Shown here: positions 55,916-64,000 of the stretch, piece by piece
Layout of the letters: every line of letters starts with the position of its first letter
Numbering within the stretch: position 1 is the stretch's first letter
NCBI GenBank assembly: GCA_963723205.1
Contig: CAVRQC010000025.1
Location: 184,642 to 248,641 of the forward strand
Source of the DNA: CAVQBP01 sp963723205
GTDB lineage: Bacteria; Bacteroidota; Ignavibacteria; Ignavibacteriales; Ignavibacteriaceae
Direction of reading: 5' to 3'
DNA: 64,000 nucleotides
The notes under the pieces: model-generated
Told to the model about the DNA's origin: nothing
What the model saw: the letters and a program-made list of their open reading frames with translations, nothing else
Database searches by the model: none
Position numbers and translations under genes: made by a program

Positions 55916-57447
55916 TTCTTTTCTTTTTCAAATGTTGTTAAATTAAAAATTGCATTAAATTTATAAACATTTTGTTTTTGCATTGGTTCATAATTCACTG
56001 ATTTTAGCTCTGTTGAATTCACGGAATAAGCAAAATCAGTTAATACTCGTTTTGATAAGGCATATCCTGAAAGTACAAGATGAGTATTATCGGAACTTAA
56101 ATTGGTAAGCCATATATCTCTTTTTCCATCGAAAAAGTCAGAAATATGTGCAAGTACTTTAGTCCATATTTTTGTTCCGGTATTAGCCGAATCCAAAATT
56201 GCTTGTGTTTGGCCAAATCCACTTATTTTTGAGTCCAGATCTGCAATTTTAGCAAGAGTCTTCTGATTCTGCCTTTGAAGCAAAGTTTGTTCAGCAACCT
56301 TTTGATTTAATGAACTAATTTCTTTGCTGTTATTCAGAAACTGTAAAGTAAAGAAAAATGTAGCAGCAAATAGCATCGGTATAAGTGCATATCCATGCCA
56401 CCCGAATTGAAATACTTTCTGATCTTCTTTTACATATCTTGGAAGCAGATTAATTCCTTTGTGTTGATTTTCAAGGTCATCGTAATAATCCACTGCTACT
56501 GCTAAGGGAATGCTGAAGCTTGAGATTGAATCTTTATTGCTTTGACCCAGTGATGAAATATCGATATCATCAAATTCTAACTTGGAAACGTTTGCTTCGG
56601 GAAAAGTTCCATAAAAAGATAATATTAAGTTTTCAGAATCATCTTCACCGCAAACAATAATATTATCCAGAGAGTTAATTCCACCATTTTCCATTTCAAG
56701 CAGAATTTTCGAAAAATAAACATCATAAGTATGAAGGTTTAATGTACCAATATCCAGTGTAGTTCCAATATGCTGAAGCTTTCTTCCGTGTAAGAAGATT
56801 AATTTACTATATTCTTTACCTATATATACTATAAGAGAATGATCCTCGGGAAAAAATTTCTTTCTTTTAGCAACATAGTAAGCCAGTGAAATTTCAGAGC
56901 TTTTCACCGATGGAATTTTGTAAGTTCTTTTTCCATTAGATCTTGCCAAAGAATTTACAAGCTGAATCGCATGAATATCACTGCTGCTAAGAAAGACTGA
57001 TAATAATGATTTGTTGGAAAGTTCTATATAACCGAGATCATCTTTACTAACTACAACATTTTTTGTCCTATGAATGTCATCGATGATCTCCTGTGTTATT
57101 TTAGAAGATTTTTCATCTTTGTTTCCATCAAATACATGGTAATAAATTGAAGGTTCAGTTAAAACAGGAATGAAAAGCGATTTATTTAAGTTAACGCCTA
57201 TTAGTTCTGAACTTAATATGTTTTGACTTGAAGAAGTGATTGTAGAAGCGCTATCATTCTTTAAATTTTGAAGAGTTAGATTTTCACCTTCAATATTTAA
57301 ATCAGATACACCGTCTTCCAGCTGCAGCGCAGGTTGAAGAACATCGACCGAAGCCGTCTTCAAGACTTTTATTTTGTCTTTTTCCTTGTTTACTACAGCA
57401 ATTTTGGTATCGCTGCCTTCACAATATATACATACTAGTTGTTTCAC
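55912..57447 (-). CDS. PilM-PilN fusion protein
   Basis: 511 residues. Residues 1-330 form an actin-like ATPase domain of the PilM type (CIYCEGSDTKIAVVNKEKDK, LIVYIGKEYSKLIFLHGRKL, IIVCGEDD). A transmembrane helix (about 354-372) is followed by a coiled coil and a PilN-like periplasmic domain (WTKVLAHISDFFDG, DIWLTNLSS). In classical type IV pili PilM binds the short cytoplasmic tail of PilN; here the two are one chain. Directly between the PilT gene and the PilO-P fusion gene, it forms the alignment subcomplex. Confidence 0.85.
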   Translation of the reverse strand: MKQLVCIYCEGSDTKIAVVNKEKDKIKVLKTASVDVLQPALQLEDGVSDLNIEGENLTLQNLKNDSASTITSSSQNILSSELIGVNLNKSLFIPVLTEPSIYYHVFDGNKDEKSSKITQEIIDDIHRTKNVVVSKDDLGYIELSNKSLLSVFLSSSDIHAIQLVNSLARSNGKRTYKIPSVKSSEISLAYYVAKRKKFFPEDHSLIVYIGKEYSKLIFLHGRKLQHIGTTLDIGTLNLHTYDVYFSKILLEMENGGINSLDNIIVCGEDDSENLILSFYGTFPEANVSKLEFDDIDISSLGQSNKDSISSFSIPLAVAVDYYDDLENQHKGINLLPRYVKEDQKVFQFGWHGYALIPMLFAATFFFTLQFLNNSKEISSLNQKVAEQTLLQRQNQKTLAKIADLDSKISGFGQTQAILDSANTGTKIWTKVLAHISDFFDGKRDIWLTNLSSDNTHLVLSGYALSKRVLTDFAYSVNSTELKSVNYEPMQKQNVYKFNAIFNLTTFEKEKK

Positions 57448-57448
57448 T

Positions 57449-58678
57449 TTACACCGCCGTTAATATTTGTTGAATCCTTGTTTTTTGATTTGCATAAGCA
57501 ATTGCATTTTCCAAAGAAATTTTTCTCTCCAGGTAAAGTCGCTTCAAATCTTGTTCCAGTGTGATCATGCCGCTTTTGGCTCCCTGGCTAATCATCATGT
57601 AAATTTCACTTGTAGTATTATTCTTAATTGCCGCTTTTACACTTGGAGTAACAATAAGAACTTCTTTTGCAAGAACCCGCTTTCCATCAAGACTTGGGAC
57701 TAATTTTTGTGAGACTACAGATATTAAAACATCTGCAAGACGATTTCTAACACGCTGCTGTTCGTTAGGGTGTACTTCAGCAATAATTCTATCTATTGAT
57801 TCTACAGCGGAAGAAGTGTGCAGTGTTGAAAATACTTTGTGCCCGGTATCCGTAACTTCAAGTGCAGCCATAATAGTTTCGGGATCTCTCATTTCACCTA
57901 TTACTATTATATCAGGGTCCTGCCTCAAAGCCTGTACAATACCATCTTTAAAAGAAAGTACGTCCCTACCTACTTCGCGATGTTTAATTATCGAAACATC
58001 CGATTTATGAACATATTCAACCGGGGAGGCTATTATTACAATATGTGCAGGATCGACTTTATTATGACTATTTATGATTGAATCAAGGGTCGTTGATTTA
58101 CCTGAACCAGTAATACCTGTTACTAAAGAAAGTCCGAATTTAATATAGGCATGATTCATAACTCTAATTGCATTCGGATGAATTCCTAAAGAATCAATAT
58201 GTCTAATTTCAGAACTTATGGCTCTCATATTAAGGGCAAGATTATCTAAATCGAAATATGCATCTGCTCTAAACCTTACATCAATCTTTCTTCTTTCATA
58301 AAAAAATGTATAGCTAAAATCGATGTTGCGATTCACTAAAAGCATTTTTCTCTGGTTAGTAGTCAGTAAATTTGCAATTAAGACAGTAGCTTCTTCATTT
58401 GTAAATGTGGGAAGATCATTTACCCGTTCTTTGTTTCCATAAATTCTCATCCAGATGAATCCGCCATTACCATACCCGCCAATTTCAACGTCGGAAGCAT
58501 CCCTTTCTATCATGCCGGTTAAGATTTTATTTACATAATTTCTTAATAAGAGACCATTTTCCGGTTCAAGTTTTTCTAAATGTTCTATTATGTATTCAAT
58601 TTTATCAGCCCCATAATAAGATTTGGGAATGCTTTCAAGAAAATTTACGAATGCTGATTTTATTTCAGATTGTTTCAA
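57449..58678 (-). CDS. pilT: PilT-type pilus retraction ATPase
   Basis: 409 residues, beginning with a TTG at 58678 behind an AGGGA ribosome binding site. Walker A GITGSGKSTT, Asp box DIIVIGEMRDPETI, His box TGHKVFSTLHTSSAVES and a PilT-like C-terminal domain without the zinc cysteines. Hexameric cytoplasmic ATPase that powers pilus retraction and twitching. It is separated from the PilB gene by 183 bp of repeat-rich DNA and directly precedes the PilM-N gene. Confidence 0.93.
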   Translation of the reverse strand: MKQSEIKSAFVNFLESIPKSYYGADKIEYIIEHLEKLEPENGLLLRNYVNKILTGMIERDASDVEIGGYGNGGFIWMRIYGNKERVNDLPTFTNEEATVLIANLLTTNQRKMLLVNRNIDFSYTFFYERRKIDVRFRADAYFDLDNLALNMRAISSEIRHIDSLGIHPNAIRVMNHAYIKFGLSLVTGITGSGKSTTLDSIINSHNKVDPAHIVIIASPVEYVHKSDVSIIKHREVGRDVLSFKDGIVQALRQDPDIIVIGEMRDPETIMAALEVTDTGHKVFSTLHTSSAVESIDRIIAEVHPNEQQRVRNRLADVLISVVSQKLVPSLDGKRVLAKEVLIVTPSVKAAIKNNTTSEIYMMISQGAKSGMITLEQDLKRLYLERKISLENAIAYANQKTRIQQILTAV

Positions 58679-58715
58679 TTTGTTTTTTCCCTGTTATTAA
58701 ACTTTTTTATTTTAA

Positions 58716-58830
58716 TTGACAGTTATGGTACACACCGTCTAGTCAACTTGACAGTCATGGTCCTTACCATGACTGTAATATTTTTATACTACAACCCCAA
58801 GGCTTTCTGCCATGAAATGGTTCATGACAG
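58716..58830. repeat. Short palindromic repeats between pilB and pilT (three copies)
   Basis: Three related inverted repeats: a degenerate one (58716-58746), a perfect 11-bp hairpin ACAGTCATGGT/ACCATGACTGT with 4-nt loop (58751-58776), and a 10-bp hairpin with one mismatch (58807-58830). The same motif family occurs four more times at 63514-63799. They lie outside genes and resemble REP-type elements. Confidence 0.75.
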
Positions 58831-58861
58831 CCCTGGGAACAATATTTTTAAGTACTTATAA

Positions 58862-60658
58862 CTAGTCTTCAGTAGTTCCTGCTAATACTTCTTCAATTGA
58901 AGTTAATCCCAGTTTTACCTTTTCAAGTCCAGAGTCCCGTAAACTTAATGATCCATCTTTCTTTGCCTGAATTCTAATTTTTTCTTCATCTACGTCAACA
59001 CCCGAACCAACTATTGCCTGCCTTATCTCTTTTGTGAAATAAAGCGCTTCATGAATAGCCATTCTTCCTTTATAACCGGTTCCACCGCATTTTTCACAAC
59101 CTTTTTCTTTAGCTTCATATACCGTATAAGTTTTCCATTCTTCAACGTTTAATCCTAATGCTTCCATATAAGCTTCATCAAATTTTTCAACCTTTACTTT
59201 ACAATCATTACAAAGCTTTCTAATCAATCTTTGTGCAACTATAATATTAATTGCATATGCAATTAAGAAAGGCTCTATCCCCATTTTGTAAAGACGAGCT
59301 ACGGCACTTGGGGCATCGTTAGTATGTAAAGTTGAAAAGGTTAAGTGACCTGTATTTGCTAATTTGATTGCTACCTCAGCCGTTTCTTTATCTCTCATCT
59401 CACCCACAAGAACTATATCTGGATCATGACGAAGTATAGAACGAATAGCTTGCTCAAAATTCATTTTATATCCGATTTTTAACTGGCGGGCACCTTCAAT
59501 AACATACTCAACAGGATCTTCAACAGTTAGAACATTAACAGTCGGATCGATAACCTGGTAAAGCGCTGCAACTAGGGTAGTACTTTTACCACTTCCTGTT
59601 GGTCCGGTTAGGATTACCATCCCCTGCGGTTGATTTATTGCTTTGGTAAATGTTTTTTTGGAATAACCGGTTAAGCCTAATTTTTCAAGGTCTCGAATAA
59701 CTTTTCTATCGTCAAGAATTCTTATAACAACACTTTCAAATTTATTTTTCAATTCAGTTCCAACCATCGGGAGCACAGAAACTCTGAACCGGATTACATA
59801 CCCGTCAATTTCACGCTGTATAAAACCGTCTTGAGCTCTTTCCCTTTCAAACCTGTCCATTCCTTTTGATCTATCTTTTACAACGGCAACAACAGCTTCG
59901 GGTAAAGTTCCTTCCTGCACATGCCATAACTTGAGGTTTCCATCAACTCTCATCACAATATCTGTTCTATTTCCCCCTTTTGGGACAAAATGAATATCGC
60001 TAGCACCCTTTCGAACACCTTCGACCAAAGCACCTTCTACCAGGTTTATTAAAGCACTTTTATTTATTTCGGCATCTAATTCGTCTTCATTAAAAGAATT
60101 ATCATCTGTCTCAATGTGCATTTCATGATCGGCCTCTTCCATAGCCTTTAAATAAACATTTTCAGGAGGGAAGATAGACTGAACTATTTTTTCATAATAT
60201 GATTTTTTTATATAAGCTACTTCATATTTCCTTACATCAAGTCCAAAAGCTATTTTGGGTATATTTCTATCGGTTGGATCAATCGCTGCCAGTATCAGCT
60301 TGTCTTTTATTCTTTCATCATATTTATATGGAATTATTTTATGTTCAAGTATTTGTTTTTTTAACTGTTCGCCGGCATTATTAATAGTTTTTTTAATGAA
60401 GTCAAGACGATTTGGGGGAATTTCATCTACTGGAGTTTCTAATTGTCTAAACGCATAAAGGATAGCAACTTCACCAAAAATCATATCATGATCAAATTTA
60501 AAATCTTCAACTAATATTTGTGCTAGATTTCTTTTTAATTTATTTTGATCATTAATTTTTGCATTTAGCGCTCTCTCAAGCGTTTCAGCATCAATAATTC
60601 CTTTCTTAAATAATAGATAACCGATTTTATCGGTCATCTCAAGAGACGTGTCGAGCAT
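58862..60658 (-). CDS. pilB: PilB/GspE-type pilus assembly ATPase
   Basis: 598 residues. N-terminal MshEN-like domain (about 8-165), middle domain, then the ATPase core: Walker A GPTGSGKSTT, PDIVLVGEMRDKETAE (Walker B with aspartate box), NTGHLTFSTLHTNDAPSA (His box) and the zinc-binding CNDC...CEKCGG pairs near the C-terminus. This is the extension motor that drives pilin polymerisation. It ends at the repeat-rich spacer before pilT and follows the pilC gene with an 82-bp spacer holding a strong hairpin. Confidence 0.96.
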   Translation of the reverse strand: MLDTSLEMTDKIGYLLFKKGIIDAETLERALNAKINDQNKLKRNLAQILVEDFKFDHDMIFGEVAILYAFRQLETPVDEIPPNRLDFIKKTINNAGEQLKKQILEHKIIPYKYDERIKDKLILAAIDPTDRNIPKIAFGLDVRKYEVAYIKKSYYEKIVQSIFPPENVYLKAMEEADHEMHIETDDNSFNEDELDAEINKSALINLVEGALVEGVRKGASDIHFVPKGGNRTDIVMRVDGNLKLWHVQEGTLPEAVVAVVKDRSKGMDRFERERAQDGFIQREIDGYVIRFRVSVLPMVGTELKNKFESVVIRILDDRKVIRDLEKLGLTGYSKKTFTKAINQPQGMVILTGPTGSGKSTTLVAALYQVIDPTVNVLTVEDPVEYVIEGARQLKIGYKMNFEQAIRSILRHDPDIVLVGEMRDKETAEVAIKLANTGHLTFSTLHTNDAPSAVARLYKMGIEPFLIAYAINIIVAQRLIRKLCNDCKVKVEKFDEAYMEALGLNVEEWKTYTVYEAKEKGCEKCGGTGYKGRMAIHEALYFTKEIRQAIVGSGVDVDEEKIRIQAKKDGSLSLRDSGLEKVKLGLTSIEEVLAGTTED

Positions 60659-60680
60659 TTATAATTACCTTGTGTATTAT

Positions 60681-60713
60681 ATGTGCCAGTCACCTCAAAA
60701 GTGACTGGCACAT
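60681..60713. repeat. Perfect 13-bp hairpin between pilC and pilB
   Basis: ATGTGCCAGTCAC pairs perfectly with GTGACTGGCACAT around a 7-nt loop. It has no T-run and lies 23 bp before the pilB start, so it could slow transcription, protect the upstream mRNA end or set the pilC:pilB ratio; an intrinsic terminator is unlikely. Confidence 0.7.
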
Positions 60714-60740
60714 GCTTAATGTAATTTATTAATTAAAAAT

Positions 60741-62117
60741 TTATACTAAATTCCTTTCAACGTGTACAACATTACTCCCCATACCTGGGGTTTTCGGTCT
60801 TACAGTAGCAGTTTCTGCTGAAACAAGTGTTAATGCAATCATAACTACCATTATGATCATTGCAATAAAAACCTGAACCATCTCAATAAAATTCTTTAAT
60901 TTATATACAGTTTCACTTTCATAATAATTTGCCAACTGAAGTGCAGTATTCTTAATAGTACCGGTTTCTTCTCCCGAATGAAATCTTGATAAAGCTGTTT
61001 CGGTAAATACACCGCTTGCTTCAAAAGCTTCTGTAACACCTGTACCTTTTTTAACCATCAAGGGTATTGCTATATTCTTTATTCGATCTTCAAAATATGT
61101 ATTGCCGGTAGCCTCGGCAGCAATTCTTATAGGTTCAATACTTTCAGCTGAACCACTATAAAGAGTATAAAACACACGACAAAATACTTCAATTAATGTT
61201 TTATGAATTAATGTTCCAACCATGGGTATTTTTAATAAATATTGATCTTTTATATAAGCACCTTTTTTTGTTTTAGAATAATACCACAAAATAACAGGCG
61301 GTATAATTGTTACTGCCGAAACAAGCCAGATATTACCCATTAAGAAGTCACTAATTTTTAGTGTAAACGCTGTCATTGGCGGGAGCTCAATTTTGAACCT
61401 GACAAACAATTTAGCTGTTTCCGGGAATATATATCCTACATAAAACATAACAGCTAAAAAGAGTACAAAGATAGTAACCATCGGCGTAATTAACGCACTT
61501 CTCAGATTCTTTTTAAATTCTTGTCTTCTTTCTAAGAATTTAGCAGTGGCTCTGTAAATCTCTGTCATATTACCGCTTTTAGATGCTAAACCAAGCATAT
61601 AAGCAGTAAACTTTCCAAACACAGACTGGTATTTTAAAAAAGTCACTTCACTGTCAGCACCTTTTTTCAGATCATTATTAATTTCTTTTAGTGTTTCTTT
61701 AAGCGTTTTATTCTGAGTATCATTAATAAGAAGAGTTAATATTTCCTGGTAAGCTAATTTTTGTTCAAGCAGTTCTGCACTTATTTTAACAAATGTAACT
61801 ATTTCTGACTGCGGAGGTTTTTTCTGGAATTCCAGCAATTTTTTGTTTACTGAAAGGACTTCAAAACCTAATCTCTTCAGAGCATCTTCTACCTCTTGTT
61901 TGGTAAAAGCTTTTTGTTCACCACGAACAGGTTTATCTTTACCCCTTCTAACCCTGTACATGAAGGTAGATTTTTTTTCAATGATTGTAACTTTAAGCTG
62001 ATTCTTTTCTGCCAGTCGTCGAATTTTTTTCTTTCCGTCAGCTATACTATTTGCAGATAACGCACCGCTTATTGCTTGCCCATTTACCTTTGCTGCAGTA
62101 AATCTGAATTCTACCAT
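60741..62117 (-). CDS. pilC: PilC/GspF-type inner-membrane platform protein
   Basis: 458 residues. An extended N-terminal cytoplasmic region (about 1-110) is followed by two T2SSF helical domains with transmembrane helices about 215-235, 265-285 and 425-447. The signature SAITPMVTIF-type segment (LRSALITPMVTIFVLFLAV) and FHSGEETGTI are typical of the family. It anchors the PilB and PilT motors in the inner membrane. First gene of the machinery block; the pilin gene is 445 bp upstream with its own terminator. Confidence 0.92.
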   Translation of the reverse strand: MVEFRFTAAKVNGQAISGALSANSIADGKKKIRRLAEKNQLKVTIIEKKSTFMYRVRRGKDKPVRGEQKAFTKQEVEDALKRLGFEVLSVNKKLLEFQKKPPQSEIVTFVKISAELLEQKLAYQEILTLLINDTQNKTLKETLKEINNDLKKGADSEVTFLKYQSVFGKFTAYMLGLASKSGNMTEIYRATAKFLERRQEFKKNLRSALITPMVTIFVLFLAVMFYVGYIFPETAKLFVRFKIELPPMTAFTLKISDFLMGNIWLVSAVTIIPPVILWYYSKTKKGAYIKDQYLLKIPMVGTLIHKTLIEVFCRVFYTLYSGSAESIEPIRIAAEATGNTYFEDRIKNIAIPLMVKKGTGVTEAFEASGVFTETALSRFHSGEETGTIKNTALQLANYYESETVYKLKNFIEMVQVFIAMIIMVVMIALTLVSAETATVRPKTPGMGSNVVHVERNLV

Positions 62118-62514
62118 TAAACACCATATTTTTTAATATTTTACATTTTGCATATTCGCAACAATTCTTATTCCAAACCCTATAGATTGCATAATACTTT
62201 ATTTTCGCAACAAATAAATAATTTTTAGAAAGATTTACACTTTCAATTAGGTAAATATTTTTAAGGAGTTAAAAATTGTTAGGTGTTAATTTTGAATTTA
62301 TATGGCTGATTTATTTTTATCGCAATATTTAATCCTCAATACTATTTTTATAAAAAAATTTGACGAATTATTAATCTAACTATAGATATTGAAACTGTAG
62401 ACAGCAGAACATAAATTCGCGGACATAGTTTGATTGGTTGTAATTTAAAAAAAGAGTTCCATTTATTTACAATATTTTTTATTAAATGTTAATTGTGAGG
62501 AGATTTTTAAAATA
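62118..62514. other. Intergenic region between the pilin and pilC
   Basis: About 400 bp with no supportable ORF. It must hold the promoter of the pilC-pilB-pilT unit because the pilin terminator lies at its far end. No repeats of the palindrome family and no RNA gene are seen here. Confidence 0.4.
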
Positions 62515-62546
62515 AACAAAGGCTGCATTTTTATACAGCCTTTGTT
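62515..62546 (-). terminator. Intrinsic terminator after the pilin-like gene
   Basis: An 11-bp stem (AACAAAGGCTG with CAGCCTTTGTT), 10-nt loop, then TTATTTTAAAA on the minus strand, 16 bp after the stop. It lets the pilin be made at a higher level than the machinery genes behind it. Confidence 0.88.
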
Positions 62547-62561
62547 GGATCATATAAAATT

Positions 62562-62972
62562 TTATGAACCAGGTACAACTTGAGATTCAATTTGAGTTGG
62601 GGTTACTTTTGTTGTTACTGTCCAGTTATAGCTACCATCAATTGGTTCAGCTGTAAAAGTAATTACACTATCATTATTAGTAATCGAGGGTGGGGTTTTT
62701 GTCCAATCAGCATCGGTAGACTTTACTAGATTTGCTGGTAAATTCGGCCAAACTTTTGTATCAAAATTTGCAAAAGAATTTCCACCACCACCCATTGAGG
62801 TTGGTTTTTTATAATACTGCTGAGCCATTGCACCAATATTAGTTCCCTGAGAAACCAATGAATCCTGTGTAGAAGTTTCAGCATTTGCGTTAAATAAGTT
62901 AATACCTACAACTACAGCGATACCGACTACGATAACGCCAAGTACGATTAAGAGAAGTTGTTGTTGACCCAT
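62562..62972 (-). CDS. Non-canonical type IV pilin-like protein
   Basis: 136 residues with an AGGAG ribosome binding site. It starts MGQQQLLLIVLGVIVVGIAV, a hydrophobic helix right at the N-terminus like mature pilins, but with only a two-residue MG leader if cut after Gly2, and no Phe1 or Glu5. The rest (GAMAQQYYKKP helix end, then a Gly-rich loop, GSYNWTVTTKV strand) fits a small pilin with a variable C-terminal beta sheet. Own terminator and location upstream of pilC suggest the major filament subunit. A different exported or membrane-anchored protein is possible. Confidence 0.75.
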   Translation of the reverse strand: MGQQQLLLIVLGVIVVGIAVVVGINLFNANAETSTQDSLVSQGTNIGAMAQQYYKKPTSMGGGGNSFANFDTKVWPNLPANLVKSTDADWTKTPPSITNNDSVITFTAEPIDGSYNWTVTTKVTPTQIESQVVPGS

Positions 62973-63513
62973 TATTGAGCTCCTATGTTGTTGTTAATGT
63001 TATTTATGATTCTTGTTTCCAAACTCTATAAACCTTTCTGAAGGTTATGTGTAAATTTACAAGCGCTCTTAATAACTCTTAAAAAACGTGCCATAAGTGC
63101 TTTTATTTATTTTTGAATTAGATGCTTAAGATTTAACGCTTGGGGGTGTAAAAACTACAGGTAAGTATTGCTCTGTATAGTGTCAGTTATTAGTAGTAGG
63201 TTGTAAATTGTATATTGTTTTGAATTTTTAACAGTTTTTTAGACTGTGTACTTTTTACATTTTGAGGATGTAAAAAAGTAAATATTATCCCTAGATTAAA
63301 AAATAAGTATTATAAGTTCTAAATGGTTGCTGGAAAAAATTACCGCGGGCAGGTATTAATTACTTATAATTTTTATTGGGGTTTTATCCATTTCTAGATT
63401 ATTCATTACAAATTATTTCTCATGAAAAAATCTTTTTACTTACTACAATGTCGAATTACGTATCATGAACAACACTTATTTCCATATTTATATTCTGAAA
63501 CAGTTTTATCCCA
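62973..63513. other. Region upstream of the pilin-like gene
   Basis: About 540 bp with no gene that I can support. A perfect sigma-54 -24-like element TGGCACG lies on the minus strand at 63087-63093, about 115 bp before the pilin start, but the -12 position reads TTAA where TTGC is expected, so the match is only partial. Confidence 0.35.
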
Positions 63514-63799
63514 GCTGTCATAGTCCATTCCATGACAGTAAATTTACCATTGAGTTATAGATATTTAATTTCAAACTTTAAAATGAATGAACTTTCCGTC
63601 AAGGAATGGTCCTTGACAGCCCTAGGTTGCTGCAGGTATGCACATATTTAAATTTCTACTATTGTGCATATTAGCATCAGTTGTTATTATCTCTAACCCC
63701 TACCTTTAGGACGCCGAAACTCAAGCTCGAAATGTCTCGGCTGTTATGGTTCATATGATAGCAGGAATCCTCTCGGTTGTCATGGTCCATACCATGACA
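63514..63799. repeat. Cluster of four short palindromic repeats
   Basis: Imperfect and perfect hairpins at 63514-63538, 63598-63617 (8-bp stem), 63741-63764 and 63778-63799 (9-bp stem, TGTCATGGT/ACCATGACA). They share the core CTGTCATGGTCC...CCATGACAG with the repeats at 58716-58830. The rest of the sequence up to 64000 holds no ORF that I can support. Confidence 0.7.
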
Positions 63800-64000
63800 G
63801 TATACATTAAACCACACTGTTGGAACGTCAGACATCGTTTTTTCCTACATGATCGAAATTCTTCTACATGTAATCCTCTATAAAGGATTAGTCTCTGACA
63901 GCGATAGGTTATGCTGTTTTATATGGTTGGGATTAGAGCGAATTTTAAATCTCAAATACGTCCCCCTTTCCTGGAAAATAAACTGAACAATATCCTTTGT
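63800..64000. other. End of window, no gene seen
   Basis: About 200 bp. A small inverted repeat TAATCC/GGATTA occurs near 63870-63890. No coding pattern is visible; a gene could begin beyond the edge. Confidence 0.4.

Noticed and set aside
58716..63799. CRISPR array
   Set aside because: The palindromes are not evenly spaced, the spacers vary in length, and no cas genes are present.

Overview
The window is AT-rich Gram-negative DNA. It carries an inner-membrane site-2 protease, DXP-pathway isoprenoid synthesis, OmpA-family proteins with thrombospondin type 3 repeats, TonB-like proteins, a secretin, a lipoprotein GH3 glucosidase, and many TPR-type Ser/Thr kinases and hybrid histidine kinases. 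This mix fits the Bacteroidota/Chlorobiota group and most resembles the Ignavibacteria; that placement is inference from gene content only.

Layout. 1-4735: housekeeping and envelope genes on the minus strand (partial rseP, dxr, sufE, a LapA-like protein, an MscS channel, a FecR-like protein), followed by a decayed transglutaminase-like pseudogene. 4901-9478: an MscL channel with a zinc-ribbon tail, a GH3/PA14 lipoprotein, an RluE-type pseudouridine synthase and a GT2 glycosyltransferase. 9521-24332: a signalling island, all on the minus strand. A four-gene set (secreted HEAT-repeat protein, membrane Ser/Thr kinase with TPRs, small cupredoxin-like protein, soluble GAF hybrid histidine kinase ending in an AraC DNA-binding domain) occurs twice in tandem in the same order, with a third Ser/Thr kinase upstream. 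The leaders of the two HEAT genes share a conserved block with two GTTAC direct repeats exactly 21 bp apart. This is the best candidate here for an undescribed system.

24672-32404: a surface-glycan cluster (three classical glycosyltransferases, a GT-D-like enzyme, a flippase-like membrane protein, a Gfo/Idh/MocA oxidoreductase, an AlkP-superfamily phosphohydrolase). Its first gene appears to start with AUU. 32713-39043, plus strand: an NmrA-type reductase; an ECF sigma/anti-sigma pair followed by two TonB C-terminal-domain proteins; a frameshifted beta-helix pseudogene; a dienelactone-hydrolase lipoprotein; rsmI. 39079-45108, minus strand: a RlmD-like rRNA methyltransferase, a second methyltransferase, two OmpA/TSP3 proteins and a small cysteine-containing membrane protein. 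A tRNA-Lys(TTT) gene lies at 45675-45746.

45819-62972: an NtrC-type regulator and hybrid kinase (plus strand) face a compact type IV pilus-like locus (minus strand). That locus holds a non-canonical pilin, PilC, PilB, PilT, fused PilM-PilN, fused PilO-PilP, a short secretin, a CheY-like receiver, a 1188-residue hybrid kinase with three receivers, and a receiver joined to an orphan histidine-kinase dimerisation domain. Intergenic DNA in and beyond this locus holds a family of short palindromic repeats. The last kilobase has no gene that I can support.
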